This document shows, piece by piece, positions 17,642 to 26,698 of a DNA stretch of 64,000 bases. The DNA is from Candidatus Nucleicultrix amoebiphila FS5 (GTDB lineage Bacteria; Pseudomonadota; Alphaproteobacteria; Caedimonadales; Nucleicultricaceae), in the NCBI RefSeq assembly GCF_002117145.1, contig NZ_CP008743.1, positions 1,573,501 through 1,637,500 on the forward strand, read 5' to 3'. The notes beneath the pieces were generated by a model. That model ran no database searches, was not told where the DNA came from, and worked only from the letters and a program-made list of their open reading frames with translations. The first letter of the stretch is position 1. Each line of letters opens with the position of its first letter. The position numbers were made by a program, and so were the translations under genes.

Positions 17642-18604
17642 ATGACAGACAAAACAAACAACATTGAAGTAGCACCTTATGACCCTCGGTGGCCAAAAAT
17701 CTTTGCATTTGAGGCGGCAATCATCAAAGAAGCATTGGGCGATAACTGCATTGATATTCATCATATTGGTTCAACGTCTGTACCAGGTTTAGTTGCTAAA
17801 CCTAAAATCGATATCATCGCAGTTGTAAAAGATCCCATAAAAGCAATCCCAAATTTAGAAGCAATAGGACTAACATACAAAGGGGAATACAATATCCTTA
17901 TGCATTATGGTTTTAGTAAACGTGGAGATGTTGATATCAACTTGCATGTATATGAAACTGGGCATCCTGAAATAGAGCTGAACATTCTTTTCAGAGATTA
18001 TTTACGAAAAAATCTATCAGCTCGCGATGAGTATGCGGCGCTTAAAGAACGCCTTTTACAAGACGATAGTTCGTTTGAGAAAGATAAATCTTCCTTTAGA
18101 CGGTATACTCTTCGTAAAGGAGATTTTATTCGCAAAATACTAAAAGAAACGGGTTTTAGTAGCTTAAGGGTGCTTAAGTGTACTGATAGTACAGAATGGA
18201 GTGCAGCCAAGAATTTTCGTCAGAAATATTTTTTCGATAATGTATCTATCTCTGATCCTTATACTTGGACATTTGATCACCCAAGCCATGTTCATTTAAT
18301 TTGTTATCAAGGCTCTGAAATTATTGGTTATGCTCACATCCAACTATGGACTGAAGCCAGAGCTGCCATAAGAATCATTGTTCTCGATCAAAAGCAACGT
18401 AATCAAGGATTAGGTAGACAGTTTTTAGACTGTATTGAAAAATGGCTGAAGCGTCAGAACTATAAAAGTATTCATGCGGAAGCTTCACCCGAAGCAGTAA
18501 CGTTTTACAAAAAGCTTGGATACACCTCCATGCCATTTAATGATCCAGATTCTCATGAAAGCGATCCTCGCGACATTCCTATGGGAAAGATGTTGTGTGT
18601 CTGA
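17642..18604 (+). CDS. GrpB-family (UPF0157) nucleotidyltransferase-like domain fused to GNAT acetyltransferase
   Basis: The N-terminal half (residues 8-165) is a GrpB/UPF0157 domain: VAPYDPRWPKIF, HHIGSTSVPGLVAKPKIDI (Gly-Ser of a nucleotidyltransferase fold, Asp57). The C-terminal half (about 172-320) is a GNAT domain with the acetyl-CoA loop DQKQRNQGLGRQFLDCIEKW and the late EASPEAVTFYKKLGY. The domains follow without a stop or ribosome site between them. Such fusions exist in other bacteria. The substrate is unknown; a small-molecule-modifying role is inferred. It is a single gene with no operon partner. Confidence 0.85.
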   Translation: MTDKTNNIEVAPYDPRWPKIFAFEAAIIKEALGDNCIDIHHIGSTSVPGLVAKPKIDIIAVVKDPIKAIPNLEAIGLTYKGEYNILMHYGFSKRGDVDINLHVYETGHPEIELNILFRDYLRKNLSARDEYAALKERLLQDDSSFEKDKSSFRRYTLRKGDFIRKILKETGFSSLRVLKCTDSTEWSAAKNFRQKYFFDNVSISDPYTWTFDHPSHVHLICYQGSEIIGYAHIQLWTEARAAIRIIVLDQKQRNQGLGRQFLDCIEKWLKRQNYKSIHAEASPEAVTFYKKLGYTSMPFNDPDSHESDPRDIPMGKMLCV

Positions 18605-18659
18605 ATTGAGTCTTATTCTTCAATTTTGGAAAGATAGAGATATTTTTGCATTGATTTCA

Positions 18660-18693
18660 TAAAAAAATGCAGCTTACGAAAATAGTAAGCTGC
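18660..18693 (-). terminator. Rho-independent terminator of ihfB
   Basis: GCAGCTTAC and GTAAGCTGC form a perfect 9-bp stem around a 7-base loop (18669-18693). Read on the minus strand it is followed by a run of T (18660-18668). Confidence 0.85.
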
Positions 18694-18718
18694 AAAAATT
18701 GCTTGGACTAGGTTGTTT

Positions 18719-19006
18719 TTACCGACTGTTTACATTAAGTCTGTCGCGTAGGTATTTTCCCGCCTTAAAGAAGGGAACAACTTTTCCACTAACTTTTACA
18801 GAAACTCCTGTGCGCGGGTTACGACCGAGACGTGGTTCACGACGACGAGTGGTGAAAACTCCAAAACCTCTGATCTCAACTCTTTTGCCCGTTGAAAGTG
18901 CAGCAGAGATTTCTTCAAAAACCACATCTATACTCTTTTCTGCTTGTGAATTAGTCAGACCTGGCTTTTGCGAAAGTAATTTAAGTACTAGTTCAGAACG
19001 CGTCAT
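18719..19006 (-). CDS. ihfB: Integration host factor subunit beta
   Basis: This 95-residue DNABII protein has the IhfB pattern: MTRSELVLKLL, KRVEIRGFGVFTTRRREPRLGRNPRTG (the DNA-inserting beta-arm with the Pro of RNPRTG) and VVPFFKAGKYLRDRLN. It pairs with IhfA, not seen here, to bend DNA sharply. It is transcribed divergently from the sigma-54-dependent fliK operon, a promoter class that often needs IHF. Two IHF-like palindromes lie between them. Confidence 0.9.
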   Translation of the reverse strand: MTRSELVLKLLSQKPGLTNSQAEKSIDVVFEEISAALSTGKRVEIRGFGVFTTRRREPRLGRNPRTGVSVKVSGKVVPFFKAGKYLRDRLNVNSR

Positions 19007-19106
19007 TTTACTCTCCCGGTAATTATATGTATTTATTATTATTTTTTTTAATCAGCAGAAATCAAAATGATTCGTGATTATTTGTTTAGACAATCATTAT
19101 TAAATG

Positions 19107-19119
19107 ATCAACCTTTGAT
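19107..19119. promoter_or_regulatory. Palindromic IHF-like box 1
   Basis: ATCAA-CCT-TTGAT is a perfect 5-bp dyad. It resembles the IHF consensus WATCAANNNNTTR with small deviations on both strands. It lies between ihfB and fliK. Confidence 0.45.
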
Positions 19120-19186
19120 TTTCAAGATCAAATCCCATTAGAATAGGAATTTATATTTTTAATATAGACAACTTTATTAACGAATT

Positions 19187-19199
19187 ATCAACCATTGAT
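19187..19199. promoter_or_regulatory. Palindromic IHF-like box 2
   Basis: ATCAA-CCA-TTGAT repeats box 1 with one base changed in the spacer, 80 bp downstream. It is 57 bp before the -24 element of fliK, a typical place for an IHF bend. Confidence 0.5.
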
Positions 19200-19253
19200 T
19201 TTAACCCCTTTAATTTCAGTAGTTTATAGATAGGAGGTTTTTTAATTTTTCAC

Positions 19254-19270
19254 TTGGCCTAACTTTTGCA
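19254..19270 (+). promoter_or_regulatory. Sigma-54 (RpoN) promoter of fliK-flgD-flgE
   Basis: TTGGCC-TAACT-TTTGCA has the invariant GG (19256-19257) and GC (19268-19269) separated by exactly ten bases. It matches TGGCAC-N5-TTGCW well. The fliK ATG is 36 bases further on. A FlbD-type activator gene is present at 26699-28042. Confidence 0.75.
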
Positions 19271-19304
19271 ACATGAGTTATAGCCAAAAATTTTGGAGGA
19301 TTAT

Positions 19305-20744
19305 ATGGCTCTTGAGATGCCAACAATGCAGATGCCGCAAGTTAATAATGCTGCCAATGGAAAGAAGACTATTGTTGTTCAAGAGTTATTGAGCATTTCT
19401 GTTGCATCTGGAGAGTCACCTAAAGTTGATTTTCAAAAAATTCTTAATGCAACGCCAAAGGAACAAGTACAAGAGAAAGCTCATAACCAACAAAAAGAAA
19501 ATTCTCAAAGGAATGATGATTCTTCTCCTCAACTTGAGAGAGGGAAAAAAACTGAAAACACTGTCAATGTAAAACAGAGCGATGAAAGTCCTGTGCCCGA
19601 TAAATCTGATCATGTCTTCGACCAGCAAGAGTTTAATGATGAGCAATCTATTAACTTTCTAATACCAATGCGTGATCAAGAGCCTCTCATAAAATCCCAA
19701 ACTGCTGAGGATGTTGAAAGAGGAGTGATGCAACAAAAAGATATTCCTCTAAAGACAATAATGACCCTCAACGACGAAGCAAAAGGGGCATCTAAAGAAG
19801 ATGTGCCTGCTGTAAGGATCGTGCACGTTTCCATGAGTTCATCTCAAGGAATTGAAATAAATAATAATGTGATGTTCACTAAAGACTGGCTTGCCTTAAG
19901 GGAAGAGCAACGAATGGATAACGAAATCTTACAAATAAAACAGCAAATCATTCCTCACGAAATTATGAGTCAAGAGGAATCTTTGGTCGAAGCACTAGAT
20001 ATGGAAAAAAATCTTCATCTTAGGACTGGATCAGAACGCCAAAACGTTGGAGAAGAAAATTCCGATAAAGAAAAATCAAACAATTTATCTCAAGAATTAG
20101 ATGACCACCAAAAGCATGTTGAGAGAAAACAGGAGAGTATTGACAGAACTATATTAGATATAAAAAGAAAAACTGATCATACGTCTTCAATGCAGGATTT
20201 TTTGGTCGATAACGATAGCTTTATTAGCGATGATCGAGGCTTTTCCAAAGTCTCTATTACAGAAAATATTCAAGGAAATATTCCTAATCCATTGATGCAG
20301 AAATCTTCAACTGTTTCGCACAATTCTATCATTCATGAGCTGCCAGTTATTCGTCAAGTATCCCAAGCTTTACATGTCGCTCGTCAAAGAGGCATGGATA
20401 ATATGACTTTGGAATTGAAACCAGAACATTTAGGACGCGTTGAAATTAAACTTGAGATTACTGATGGGCAAGTGCGAGCGATCTTTAATATAGACAAAGT
20501 CGAAACGTATGATCTTTTAAGACGAGATGAAAGTTTACTGCAGGCTCTTTTAAATGAATCGGGCTTAAAAGCTGATGATGGAGCTCTTAATTTTAATTTT
20601 CGAGGTGAACAACAATCCTTTGGTGATGAAAATTCTTCACTGACAACAATTCTTCCAGCTCTTTCAGTTGATGGAGAAGAAACAGAAATTGTTACTCCCT
20701 CAGTAGTGATTGATCATAATCGCGTTTTAGACAGATTAATATAG
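19305..20744 (+). CDS. fliK: Flagellar hook-length control protein FliK
   Basis: FliK is the exported ruler that stops hook growth and switches export specificity. The first ~350 residues are low-complexity, rich in Gln, Glu, Asp, Ser and Lys, as usual for FliK. The C-terminal domain (about residues 355-445) has the conserved LELKPEHLGRVEIKLEITDG signature and the following V-RAIF block. The start is ATG 19305 (479 aa) with GGAGG five bases upstream; the longer frame begins at an unsupported TTG. It heads fliK-flgD-flgE behind a sigma-54 promoter. Confidence 0.88.
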   Translation: MALEMPTMQMPQVNNAANGKKTIVVQELLSISVASGESPKVDFQKILNATPKEQVQEKAHNQQKENSQRNDDSSPQLERGKKTENTVNVKQSDESPVPDKSDHVFDQQEFNDEQSINFLIPMRDQEPLIKSQTAEDVERGVMQQKDIPLKTIMTLNDEAKGASKEDVPAVRIVHVSMSSSQGIEINNNVMFTKDWLALREEQRMDNEILQIKQQIIPHEIMSQEESLVEALDMEKNLHLRTGSERQNVGEENSDKEKSNNLSQELDDHQKHVERKQESIDRTILDIKRKTDHTSSMQDFLVDNDSFISDDRGFSKVSITENIQGNIPNPLMQKSSTVSHNSIIHELPVIRQVSQALHVARQRGMDNMTLELKPEHLGRVEIKLEITDGQVRAIFNIDKVETYDLLRRDESLLQALLNESGLKADDGALNFNFRGEQQSFGDENSSLTTILPALSVDGEETEIVTPSVVIDHNRVLDRLI

Positions 20745-20754
20745 GGAGAAAACA

Positions 20755-21603
20755 ATGGTTCAAGCGGTTAAGGCAAATATGGATATTCAACGTAAATCAG
20801 AACAAGATTCTTTTGGTTTAACAAATGAGATGCAAGGAGCTAATGGGGAAAAAGGTCGTAAGTTGAGTTCTAATATCATCATGGGAAAAATGGAGGACTG
20901 GCTCAAAGTTGTTTTAGCTACTGTTAAAAACCAAGATCCGATGAATCCTGCAGATACGACTCAGATGGCTAGTCAGTTTACACAATTCGGTCAAATCATG
21001 GGAATCATGGAGATTAAGGATCAGTTACAAAAGGTCTTGAATGCACAGAATTTTTCACAGTTGCTCGAGGCAGCTGGACAATTGGACCGATACGTTGAAG
21101 TCAACGGGAGCGGATTTGAAGTAACAGATGAAGGGGCTCCTGAATTGGGATATTTCCTGCCGCCTGGGGTTGATAAATCGCAAATTATCGTGACGGATAA
21201 AGCCAATAATGTAATAAAAATAATTGAAGGAGCATCAACGGCTGGTAAACATTTGTTTGAATGGGATTGTAAGGGTCTTGAAGACAAGAAAGTTGAAAAG
21301 GGGCTATATCGATTCCGTGTTTCTGCCTTGGATAAAAGTGGTAAGGCTCTTTTAGACCCAACAACAAAAAAAATTCAACACATTAGGACAACAGTGAAGG
21401 GCATGGTAACAGGCGGTGAAATGATTGAGGGAAAACCAACGGTGGCTGTCAATGGATTAAGGATGCCTTTAGAATCTTTGGTCGGAATTCATAGTCTTGC
21501 AACAAAACCAAAGTTGATAACTGGTGAAATAAAAAATGTTGGTACAGAGCTTAAAGAAATTAGTACTGATTTGAATACTGAGTTAGGAATAATTGCGCAA
21601 TAA
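20755..21603 (+). CDS. flgD: Flagellar hook assembly (cap) protein FlgD
   Basis: This 282-residue protein shows the FlgD N-terminal motif KVVLATVKNQDPMNPADTTQ followed by MASQFTQFGQ (about residues 50-80), which caps and guides the growing hook. The C-terminal part has the FlgD Ig/Tudor-like region: ITDKANNVIK, HLFEWDCKGLEDKKVEKGLYRF. It starts 10 bp after fliK with GGGAGAA upstream, and flgE follows 25 bp later. Confidence 0.9.
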   Translation: MVQAVKANMDIQRKSEQDSFGLTNEMQGANGEKGRKLSSNIIMGKMEDWLKVVLATVKNQDPMNPADTTQMASQFTQFGQIMGIMEIKDQLQKVLNAQNFSQLLEAAGQLDRYVEVNGSGFEVTDEGAPELGYFLPPGVDKSQIIVTDKANNVIKIIEGASTAGKHLFEWDCKGLEDKKVEKGLYRFRVSALDKSGKALLDPTTKKIQHIRTTVKGMVTGGEMIEGKPTVAVNGLRMPLESLVGIHSLATKPKLITGEIKNVGTELKEISTDLNTELGIIAQ

Positions 21604-21628
21604 TCCATTGAGATAAAAGGAGAAAATT

Positions 21629-22909
21629 ATGACAATAACAGCAGCTGTAGTTGCATTAAAGGCCGGTAACAAAGCACTGGATGCAGTATCTCAAAATACT
21701 GCAAATGGTAACACGATCGGTTTTAAATCATTACAAGGTATCTTTGAAGCAATGGTAACTGGAGGAAGTTTGGTGAATAACCAGTTTACTTCCGCTGGTA
21801 GCAGTTCACATATTATTCAAAACGTTGGAAAGCAAGGTAGCATCCTGGGTACAGAAAGACAGAGTAATATGGCTGTTATTGGTGCAGGTCTCTTTGTAGG
21901 ATTTCCAAATTCTCAAACAACTCAAAATGTTTATACGGCAGCAGGTGATTGGGAGGTAAACTATAAAAACCTTCTCGTGAATTCTGGAGGCATTGTGGCT
22001 GCAGGATGGAAGACCAATGCTCAAGGTAACGTAACGACTGGTCTTACAGGAAATGCGCTTACTCCAATCGATTTAAGCGGTAGTCAGGAATATTTTTTAC
22101 AAACTACGCAAGCAAAAATGGTGGCTAACATTACTTCTGATACACCTATCGTTGTTCCTGCTCAGCTTGTGCAGGTTAACTTTCCAGTTGTCGATTCTTT
22201 GGGGAGCCCCCATGACTTTACAGCAACATTTCAAAGAACTGGAATTAACCCCAACACATGGGCAATGTCGATTACTTGTCCAGATGGCGTAGTAACAAAA
22301 ACGAATGGAGCTGGTAATCCATATGGGGGTGGAACGCCGATGGTCATTGTTTTTGATCAAAATGGATTACCTCAAACATTTGATGGGGTAGCTGGTGCTC
22401 CTCCTCCAATGTTTGTTACGTGGAACGTAGCTGCTACAAATGCTCAAAATATGGCTGTTACTCTTGATTTAGGTGCTATTGGCGCTGGTGATGGACTTGT
22501 AAGCAGAGCCAGCACACAAATTCCTCCAAAAGTGATTCAAGATGGACAAGCAATGTCTACAGCATCAGGATTTGAGACTAATGAATCAGGACTCATTTCA
22601 ATGGTCTATGCTAGTGGTGTTCGTTTACCCGTATATCAACTGGCATTAGCCTCATTTCCTTCTGTCAACAATTTAGATCCAATTCCTGGAAATGCGTTTA
22701 CATCAACAGCAAAATCGGGTGTTGTGATTTATGGGAAACCCAATACAGGTAGTTTTGGCAAAATTGCAACGGGGCAAATTGAAACTTCCAACGTTGATTT
22801 TGCTGATCAATTAACTAGTATGATTCAACTTCAACAATTTAACTCCGGTAACGTTAAATCCATTAAGACACAGGATGAAATTACCAAAGAATTGCTGAGC
22901 ATTCGTTAA
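21629..22909 (+). CDS. flgE: Flagellar hook protein FlgE
   Basis: The 426-residue product has the axial-protein N-terminus (VVALKAGNKALDAVSQNTANGNTIGFKS, a diverged form of the NIANSNTVGYK motif). The paired C-terminus SNVDFADQLTSMIQLQQ and the end KTQDEITKELLSIR form the other half of the coiled coil. The middle contains FlgE DFTATFQRTG-like hook domains. It polymerises outside the cell beyond FlgD. It is the last gene of the sigma-54 operon, followed by a small hairpin. Confidence 0.9.
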   Translation: MTITAAVVALKAGNKALDAVSQNTANGNTIGFKSLQGIFEAMVTGGSLVNNQFTSAGSSSHIIQNVGKQGSILGTERQSNMAVIGAGLFVGFPNSQTTQNVYTAAGDWEVNYKNLLVNSGGIVAAGWKTNAQGNVTTGLTGNALTPIDLSGSQEYFLQTTQAKMVANITSDTPIVVPAQLVQVNFPVVDSLGSPHDFTATFQRTGINPNTWAMSITCPDGVVTKTNGAGNPYGGGTPMVIVFDQNGLPQTFDGVAGAPPPMFVTWNVAATNAQNMAVTLDLGAIGAGDGLVSRASTQIPPKVIQDGQAMSTASGFETNESGLISMVYASGVRLPVYQLALASFPSVNNLDPIPGNAFTSTAKSGVVIYGKPNTGSFGKIATGQIETSNVDFADQLTSMIQLQQFNSGNVKSIKTQDEITKELLSIR

Positions 22910-22923
22910 TAAATTAAGAATAG

Positions 22924-22947
22924 GGGAGACAATGCTAGTCTCCCATG
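22924..22947 (+). terminator. Probable terminator after flgE
   Basis: GGGAGAC-AATGCTA-GTCTCCC is a perfect 7-bp stem, followed by only a short T-rich tail. Confidence 0.5.
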
Positions 22948-23003
22948 TTTACTCAACTTAAAAACTGTCGTATAGCTTGAAACCGTGATGCGTAGGAGCC
23001 ATT

Positions 23004-23654
23004 ATGACAAATCTTTTAGCCCAATATTCTTTTGAACTTCTTAGCCTTAGTATTTTGCAGTCTATTGCATTGATTAGCCCTGGTCCTGATTTTGCGATTG
23101 TTGTGCGTAACAGTTTAGTTTTTAATCGGCGTGTTGGTATGATCACTACCCTTGGGATTACCTTTGGCGTCATGGTTCATGTTTTATATTGTTTGCTAGG
23201 GCTAGGTTTGATTATTTCTAAATCGTTTTGGCTATTCACAACCTTTAAAATTTTAGGTGGGGCATACTTAATTTATATTGGTACTCAAGCGATTCGAAGT
23301 GGTAAGCACCATGCAATGAGAGTACAAAAAGATACTGCACATAAAGAAACAATAACGGATTTTCGAGCTTTTCGCATGGGGTTCATTACGAATGTGCTGA
23401 ATGCTAAGGCAATTTTGTTTTTTCTTAGTCTTTTTACAACTGTGGTAAAACCCAATACACCTCCAATGATTTTAGGTCTATTCGCGGTCATCGTTTTTGT
23501 AACAACCATGACTTGGTTTTCAATTGTTTCTTGCTTTTTCTCAACACAGAGAGTGCAAAGATCTTTCAGTAAAATGGTTCATTGGGTGGAAAGAGTGACC
23601 GGAGGGCTTTTAATTGCCCTCGGCCTAAAATTATTGACAACAACCAATCGTTAG
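23004..23654 (+). CDS. LysE/RhtB-family amino-acid exporter
   Basis: This 216-residue membrane protein has the LysE signature near the start (SIALISPGPDFAIVVRNSLV) and about six hydrophobic segments. Further family traits are KILGGAYLIYIGTQAIRSG and GFITNVLNAKAILFFLSLF. Family members export amino acids or homoserine-type compounds; the substrate here is unknown. It follows the flgE terminator with its own AGGAG site and ends four bases inside the convergent flhF-like gene. Confidence 0.88.
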   Translation: MTNLLAQYSFELLSLSILQSIALISPGPDFAIVVRNSLVFNRRVGMITTLGITFGVMVHVLYCLLGLGLIISKSFWLFTTFKILGGAYLIYIGTQAIRSGKHHAMRVQKDTAHKETITDFRAFRMGFITNVLNAKAILFFLSLFTTVVKPNTPPMILGLFAVIVFVTTMTWFSIVSCFFSTQRVQRSFSKMVHWVERVTGGLLIALGLKLLTTTNR

Positions 23655-24550
23655 TTAAGCAGAAAAGGGGTTCTTTTAGGACTCATTTCCTTTGCTTCAG
23701 AGGGACGTGTTAATAATTCTTTCAAGTTGTTTGCAGTTGCTATATGTAGCCGATTTCCCAGTTCGGGACCTTTACTGAAGTGAGACAGCATTATTTTATC
23801 TGAAACACATGCAGAAATAAGGCCGCCTATTCTTTTACTCATGTCAACTTTTGAGCCAATCAATGAAGAGATTCCCAACTGCTTGAAAGCATCAAGTTGA
23901 TCTTGAGTTTCTTCACATTCTGTCGCTACAGGGTGTACAAGGATAGGAGATTTTTTGGAAGCGAACACAATTTCAATGAGGCGTCCCATCTCAGCTTTCT
24001 CAAAGGGATTAATACCCATCGTATCAATAATTTTAAGGGTCTCAGGATTGCTGTCTTTAAGATAGATATCCAATTTATCAGCTGATTCAATAGCTTTAAA
24101 AGGCACTTCAAGAGCATGAGCATAGGTTTGAATTTGTGTAGTTCCGCCAGCCTTGAGTGTATCTGTGGTAATCAGCTCAACATCTTTTTGCATTAACACT
24201 GCTTCAAGAGCTATCTTAGCAGCTACAATACTTTTTCCCGCTCCTGGTGTGCCAGCAACAACAAGAACACCGTTGGTTTCTGCTGTGAGAACTGGTTCAA
24301 AATGGAAAATGTTTTCTAGACTTGTTTCTAAATCATTGGCTCCTTGCATGCGTTCTAACACGATGTTCTTAACACGTTCTGAGACCCTATGTGTTGTTAG
24401 TAAATTTTCAAATAAATCCAAAATATTTTCAGTTTTTGACTGTTCAACTCTAGGAATTTTAACTTCCTTTATAAAGTCTTTAGGTTGAAGGCTTTGAATA
24501 ATCTCATCGATGAGAGAAATAGGTTCTATTTTTACTGTTGCAATAGACAT
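23651..24550 (-). CDS. flhF: FlhF-like SRP-type GTPase
   Basis: This 299-residue protein has an SRP54/FlhF-type NG domain: P-loop VVAGTPGAGKSIVAAKIAL, G2 LITTDTLKAGGTTQIQTYAH (FlhF usually TDTYRIAA), G3 KIIDTMGINPFE and G4 SKVD. FlhF sets the site and number of flagella. The gene lies last in the flagellar operon, 18 bp after flhA, where flhF normally occurs. G2 and G3 deviate from the DTxR and DTAGR norms, so GTPase activity may be altered. The basic N-terminal region of longer FlhF proteins is short here. Confidence 0.75.
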   Translation of the reverse strand: MSIATVKIEPISLIDEIIQSLQPKDFIKEVKIPRVEQSKTENILDLFENLLTTHRVSERVKNIVLERMQGANDLETSLENIFHFEPVLTAETNGVLVVAGTPGAGKSIVAAKIALEAVLMQKDVELITTDTLKAGGTTQIQTYAHALEVPFKAIESADKLDIYLKDSNPETLKIIDTMGINPFEKAEMGRLIEIVFASKKSPILVHPVATECEETQDQLDAFKQLGISSLIGSKVDMSKRIGGLISACVSDKIMLSHFSKGPELGNRLHIATANNLKELLTRPSEAKEMSPKRTPFLLN

Positions 24551-24568
24551 GTGGTGCCTCCTTTATGT

Positions 24569-26671
24569 TTATATTGTAGCGACTGTTTTAATTTTTGCTT
24601 TGGGATGAATCTCGTTTTGAGACAAAACCGTAGTTAGTGGCCTAAATCGTTCAATAATCGAGCGAATATGAGGCCGAATATTCGCACTGGTGAGCAGAAC
24701 AGGATTTTCGCCTTGAATAGCTTGATTTTCGAAAATCTCGCGAACTTTTGTAGCAAATTCCTGAAGTTTGCTTGGTGCTAACGCTAGATGGTACCCTTCG
24801 TCAGTAGATACAAGAGCGTCACTCATGTTTTTCTCCCATTCAGGGGAAAGGGTTACAAGCGTTACAACGTTCTCATTATTAGAGTTGGTTGCACAAATCT
24901 GGCGTGAAAGACGCATGCGAACATGTTCGGTGATAAAAGTTGTATTACGATTAATACTGCAGGCTTCAGAAATACCTTCCAAAATAGTAGATAAATCGCG
25001 AATGGAGACACGCTCTGCAAGAAGGTTCTGTAAGACCCGCTGTATTCCGCTCATAGAGATTTGACTAGGTACCATATCGCTGACAAGTTTTTGATGCGGT
25101 TTATCGACTTCATCTAACAATTTTTGTGTTTCAGTGAAGGTAAGGAGCTCCGATGAGTTATCTTTTATAGTCTCACTCAAATGTGTTGAAATCACTGTCA
25201 TTGGATCGACAACTGTATAGCCAGCTTCTTCGGCGCGTGATTTATCAGCTAAGTTAATCCACATAGCTCGAAGACCGAATGTAGGTTCAATCGTTGACTC
25301 TCCAGCTAAACGAATTTCTTTACCTTCTGGGTCCAAAACTAAGAGCATGTGTGGACGTAAATCACCACGACCAACTTCAACCTCTTTGATTCGAATCACG
25401 TAAGAATTTGAAGGGAGTTGAAGATTGTCTTGAATACGTACAGTAGGTAATAAGAAACCAAGTTCTTTTGCAAGTTGCTTTCTTAAAGCTTTGATTTGAT
25501 CTGTGAGTTTTTGATTATGACCACTGTTGACCAAAGGAAGAAGACCATACCCTAATTCGAGTCGAACTTGGTCTAAATGTAATGTTTGATTTAATGTTTC
25601 TTCTTCAGTTTTTGTTTTATCTGCTATTGCTAGGGCTTGATCTTCTGCATTGATAGGAATCTCCTTAGGATTTGTCAGTCTCCAAGCTGCAGCTCCCGTG
25701 ATTAAGGCAAGAAAAAGGAAAGGAATCATGGGAATTCCTGGCAAAATAGAAAAACCAACCATTAAGAATGAACTGAGACCAAGAGCGGTTGGGTAGGCAC
25801 TGAGTTGAGCAAAAACGGCTTTTTCTGCAGAACCTTCGGAACTTATTTTAGAGACCAACATGCCTGCTGCAGTTGAAACAACGAGGGCAGGAATTTGTGA
25901 AACCAAACCATCACCAACTGTGAGCAATGTATACGTTTGAGCTGCATCGGCAAAAGATAGATCTCTTTGTGCAACACCAATGATGATACCTCCAATAATA
26001 TTGATGAAGGTAATACAAAGACCAGCAATAGCATCGCCACGGACGAATTTCGCTGCACCATCCATAGCTCCAAAAAAGCTAGATTCACCTTCCAACTCTT
26101 TCCGACGTTTGCGAGCTTCGTCTTCGTTAATTAGTCCAGAGGATAAATCAGCATCAATTGCCATTTGCTTTCCAGGCATCGCATCAAGAGTGAAGCGTGC
26201 AGATACTTCAGCAATACGACCTGAACCTTTAGTGATAACCACAAAGTTCACAATAACAAGAATACCGAACACAATAAGGCCAATAACAAAGTTTCCCTGC
26301 ATAATAAAGGCCCCAAAAGCCCGAATAACTTCACCAGCCGCGCTGGGTCCTTCATGTCCATAGGTTAGAATAAGTCTTGTTGAAGCGACGTTGAGAGATA
26401 GCCTTAACATGGTTGACGTTAGAAGAATAATTGGAAAAGAACTGAATTCCAAAGGTTTCTCAATAAATAGAACTGTCATCAATACGAGACCTGAAATCGC
26501 AAGAGATATAGCCAGAGACATATCCAACAACCATTTGGGCATGGGCATAATTAGCACCACAATGATAGAGATGAGGCCAAGGGCAAAAGCGATATCACCC
26601 CTTTTCATGGTACTGGCCATCCAACTGAATGAGCCCGTTTGAGATATTGTTGCGTTCCCTACTTGTGCCAT
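24569..26671 (-). CDS. flhA: Flagellar export gate protein FlhA
   Basis: FlhA is the large inner-membrane subunit of the flagellar type III export gate. The 700-residue length is normal. The N-terminal ~330 residues hold about eight membrane segments, including VIVLIMPMPKWLLDMSLAIS and the FHIPEP-region motif KGSGRIAEVSARFTLDAMPG followed by KQMAIDADLSSG. The rest is the cytoplasmic substrate-docking domain. It lies between flbD and the flhF-like gene on the minus strand. Confidence 0.95.
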   Translation of the reverse strand: MAQVGNATISQTGSFSWMASTMKRGDIAFALGLISIIVVLIMPMPKWLLDMSLAISLAISGLVLMTVLFIEKPLEFSSFPIILLTSTMLRLSLNVASTRLILTYGHEGPSAAGEVIRAFGAFIMQGNFVIGLIVFGILVIVNFVVITKGSGRIAEVSARFTLDAMPGKQMAIDADLSSGLINEDEARKRRKELEGESSFFGAMDGAAKFVRGDAIAGLCITFINIIGGIIIGVAQRDLSFADAAQTYTLLTVGDGLVSQIPALVVSTAAGMLVSKISSEGSAEKAVFAQLSAYPTALGLSSFLMVGFSILPGIPMIPFLFLALITGAAAWRLTNPKEIPINAEDQALAIADKTKTEEETLNQTLHLDQVRLELGYGLLPLVNSGHNQKLTDQIKALRKQLAKELGFLLPTVRIQDNLQLPSNSYVIRIKEVEVGRGDLRPHMLLVLDPEGKEIRLAGESTIEPTFGLRAMWINLADKSRAEEAGYTVVDPMTVISTHLSETIKDNSSELLTFTETQKLLDEVDKPHQKLVSDMVPSQISMSGIQRVLQNLLAERVSIRDLSTILEGISEACSINRNTTFITEHVRMRLSRQICATNSNNENVVTLVTLSPEWEKNMSDALVSTDEGYHLALAPSKLQEFATKVREIFENQAIQGENPVLLTSANIRPHIRSIIERFRPLTTVLSQNEIHPKAKIKTVATI

Positions 26672-26698
26672 ATTTTGAGTCCTTTTTTGTCTTAGTCC

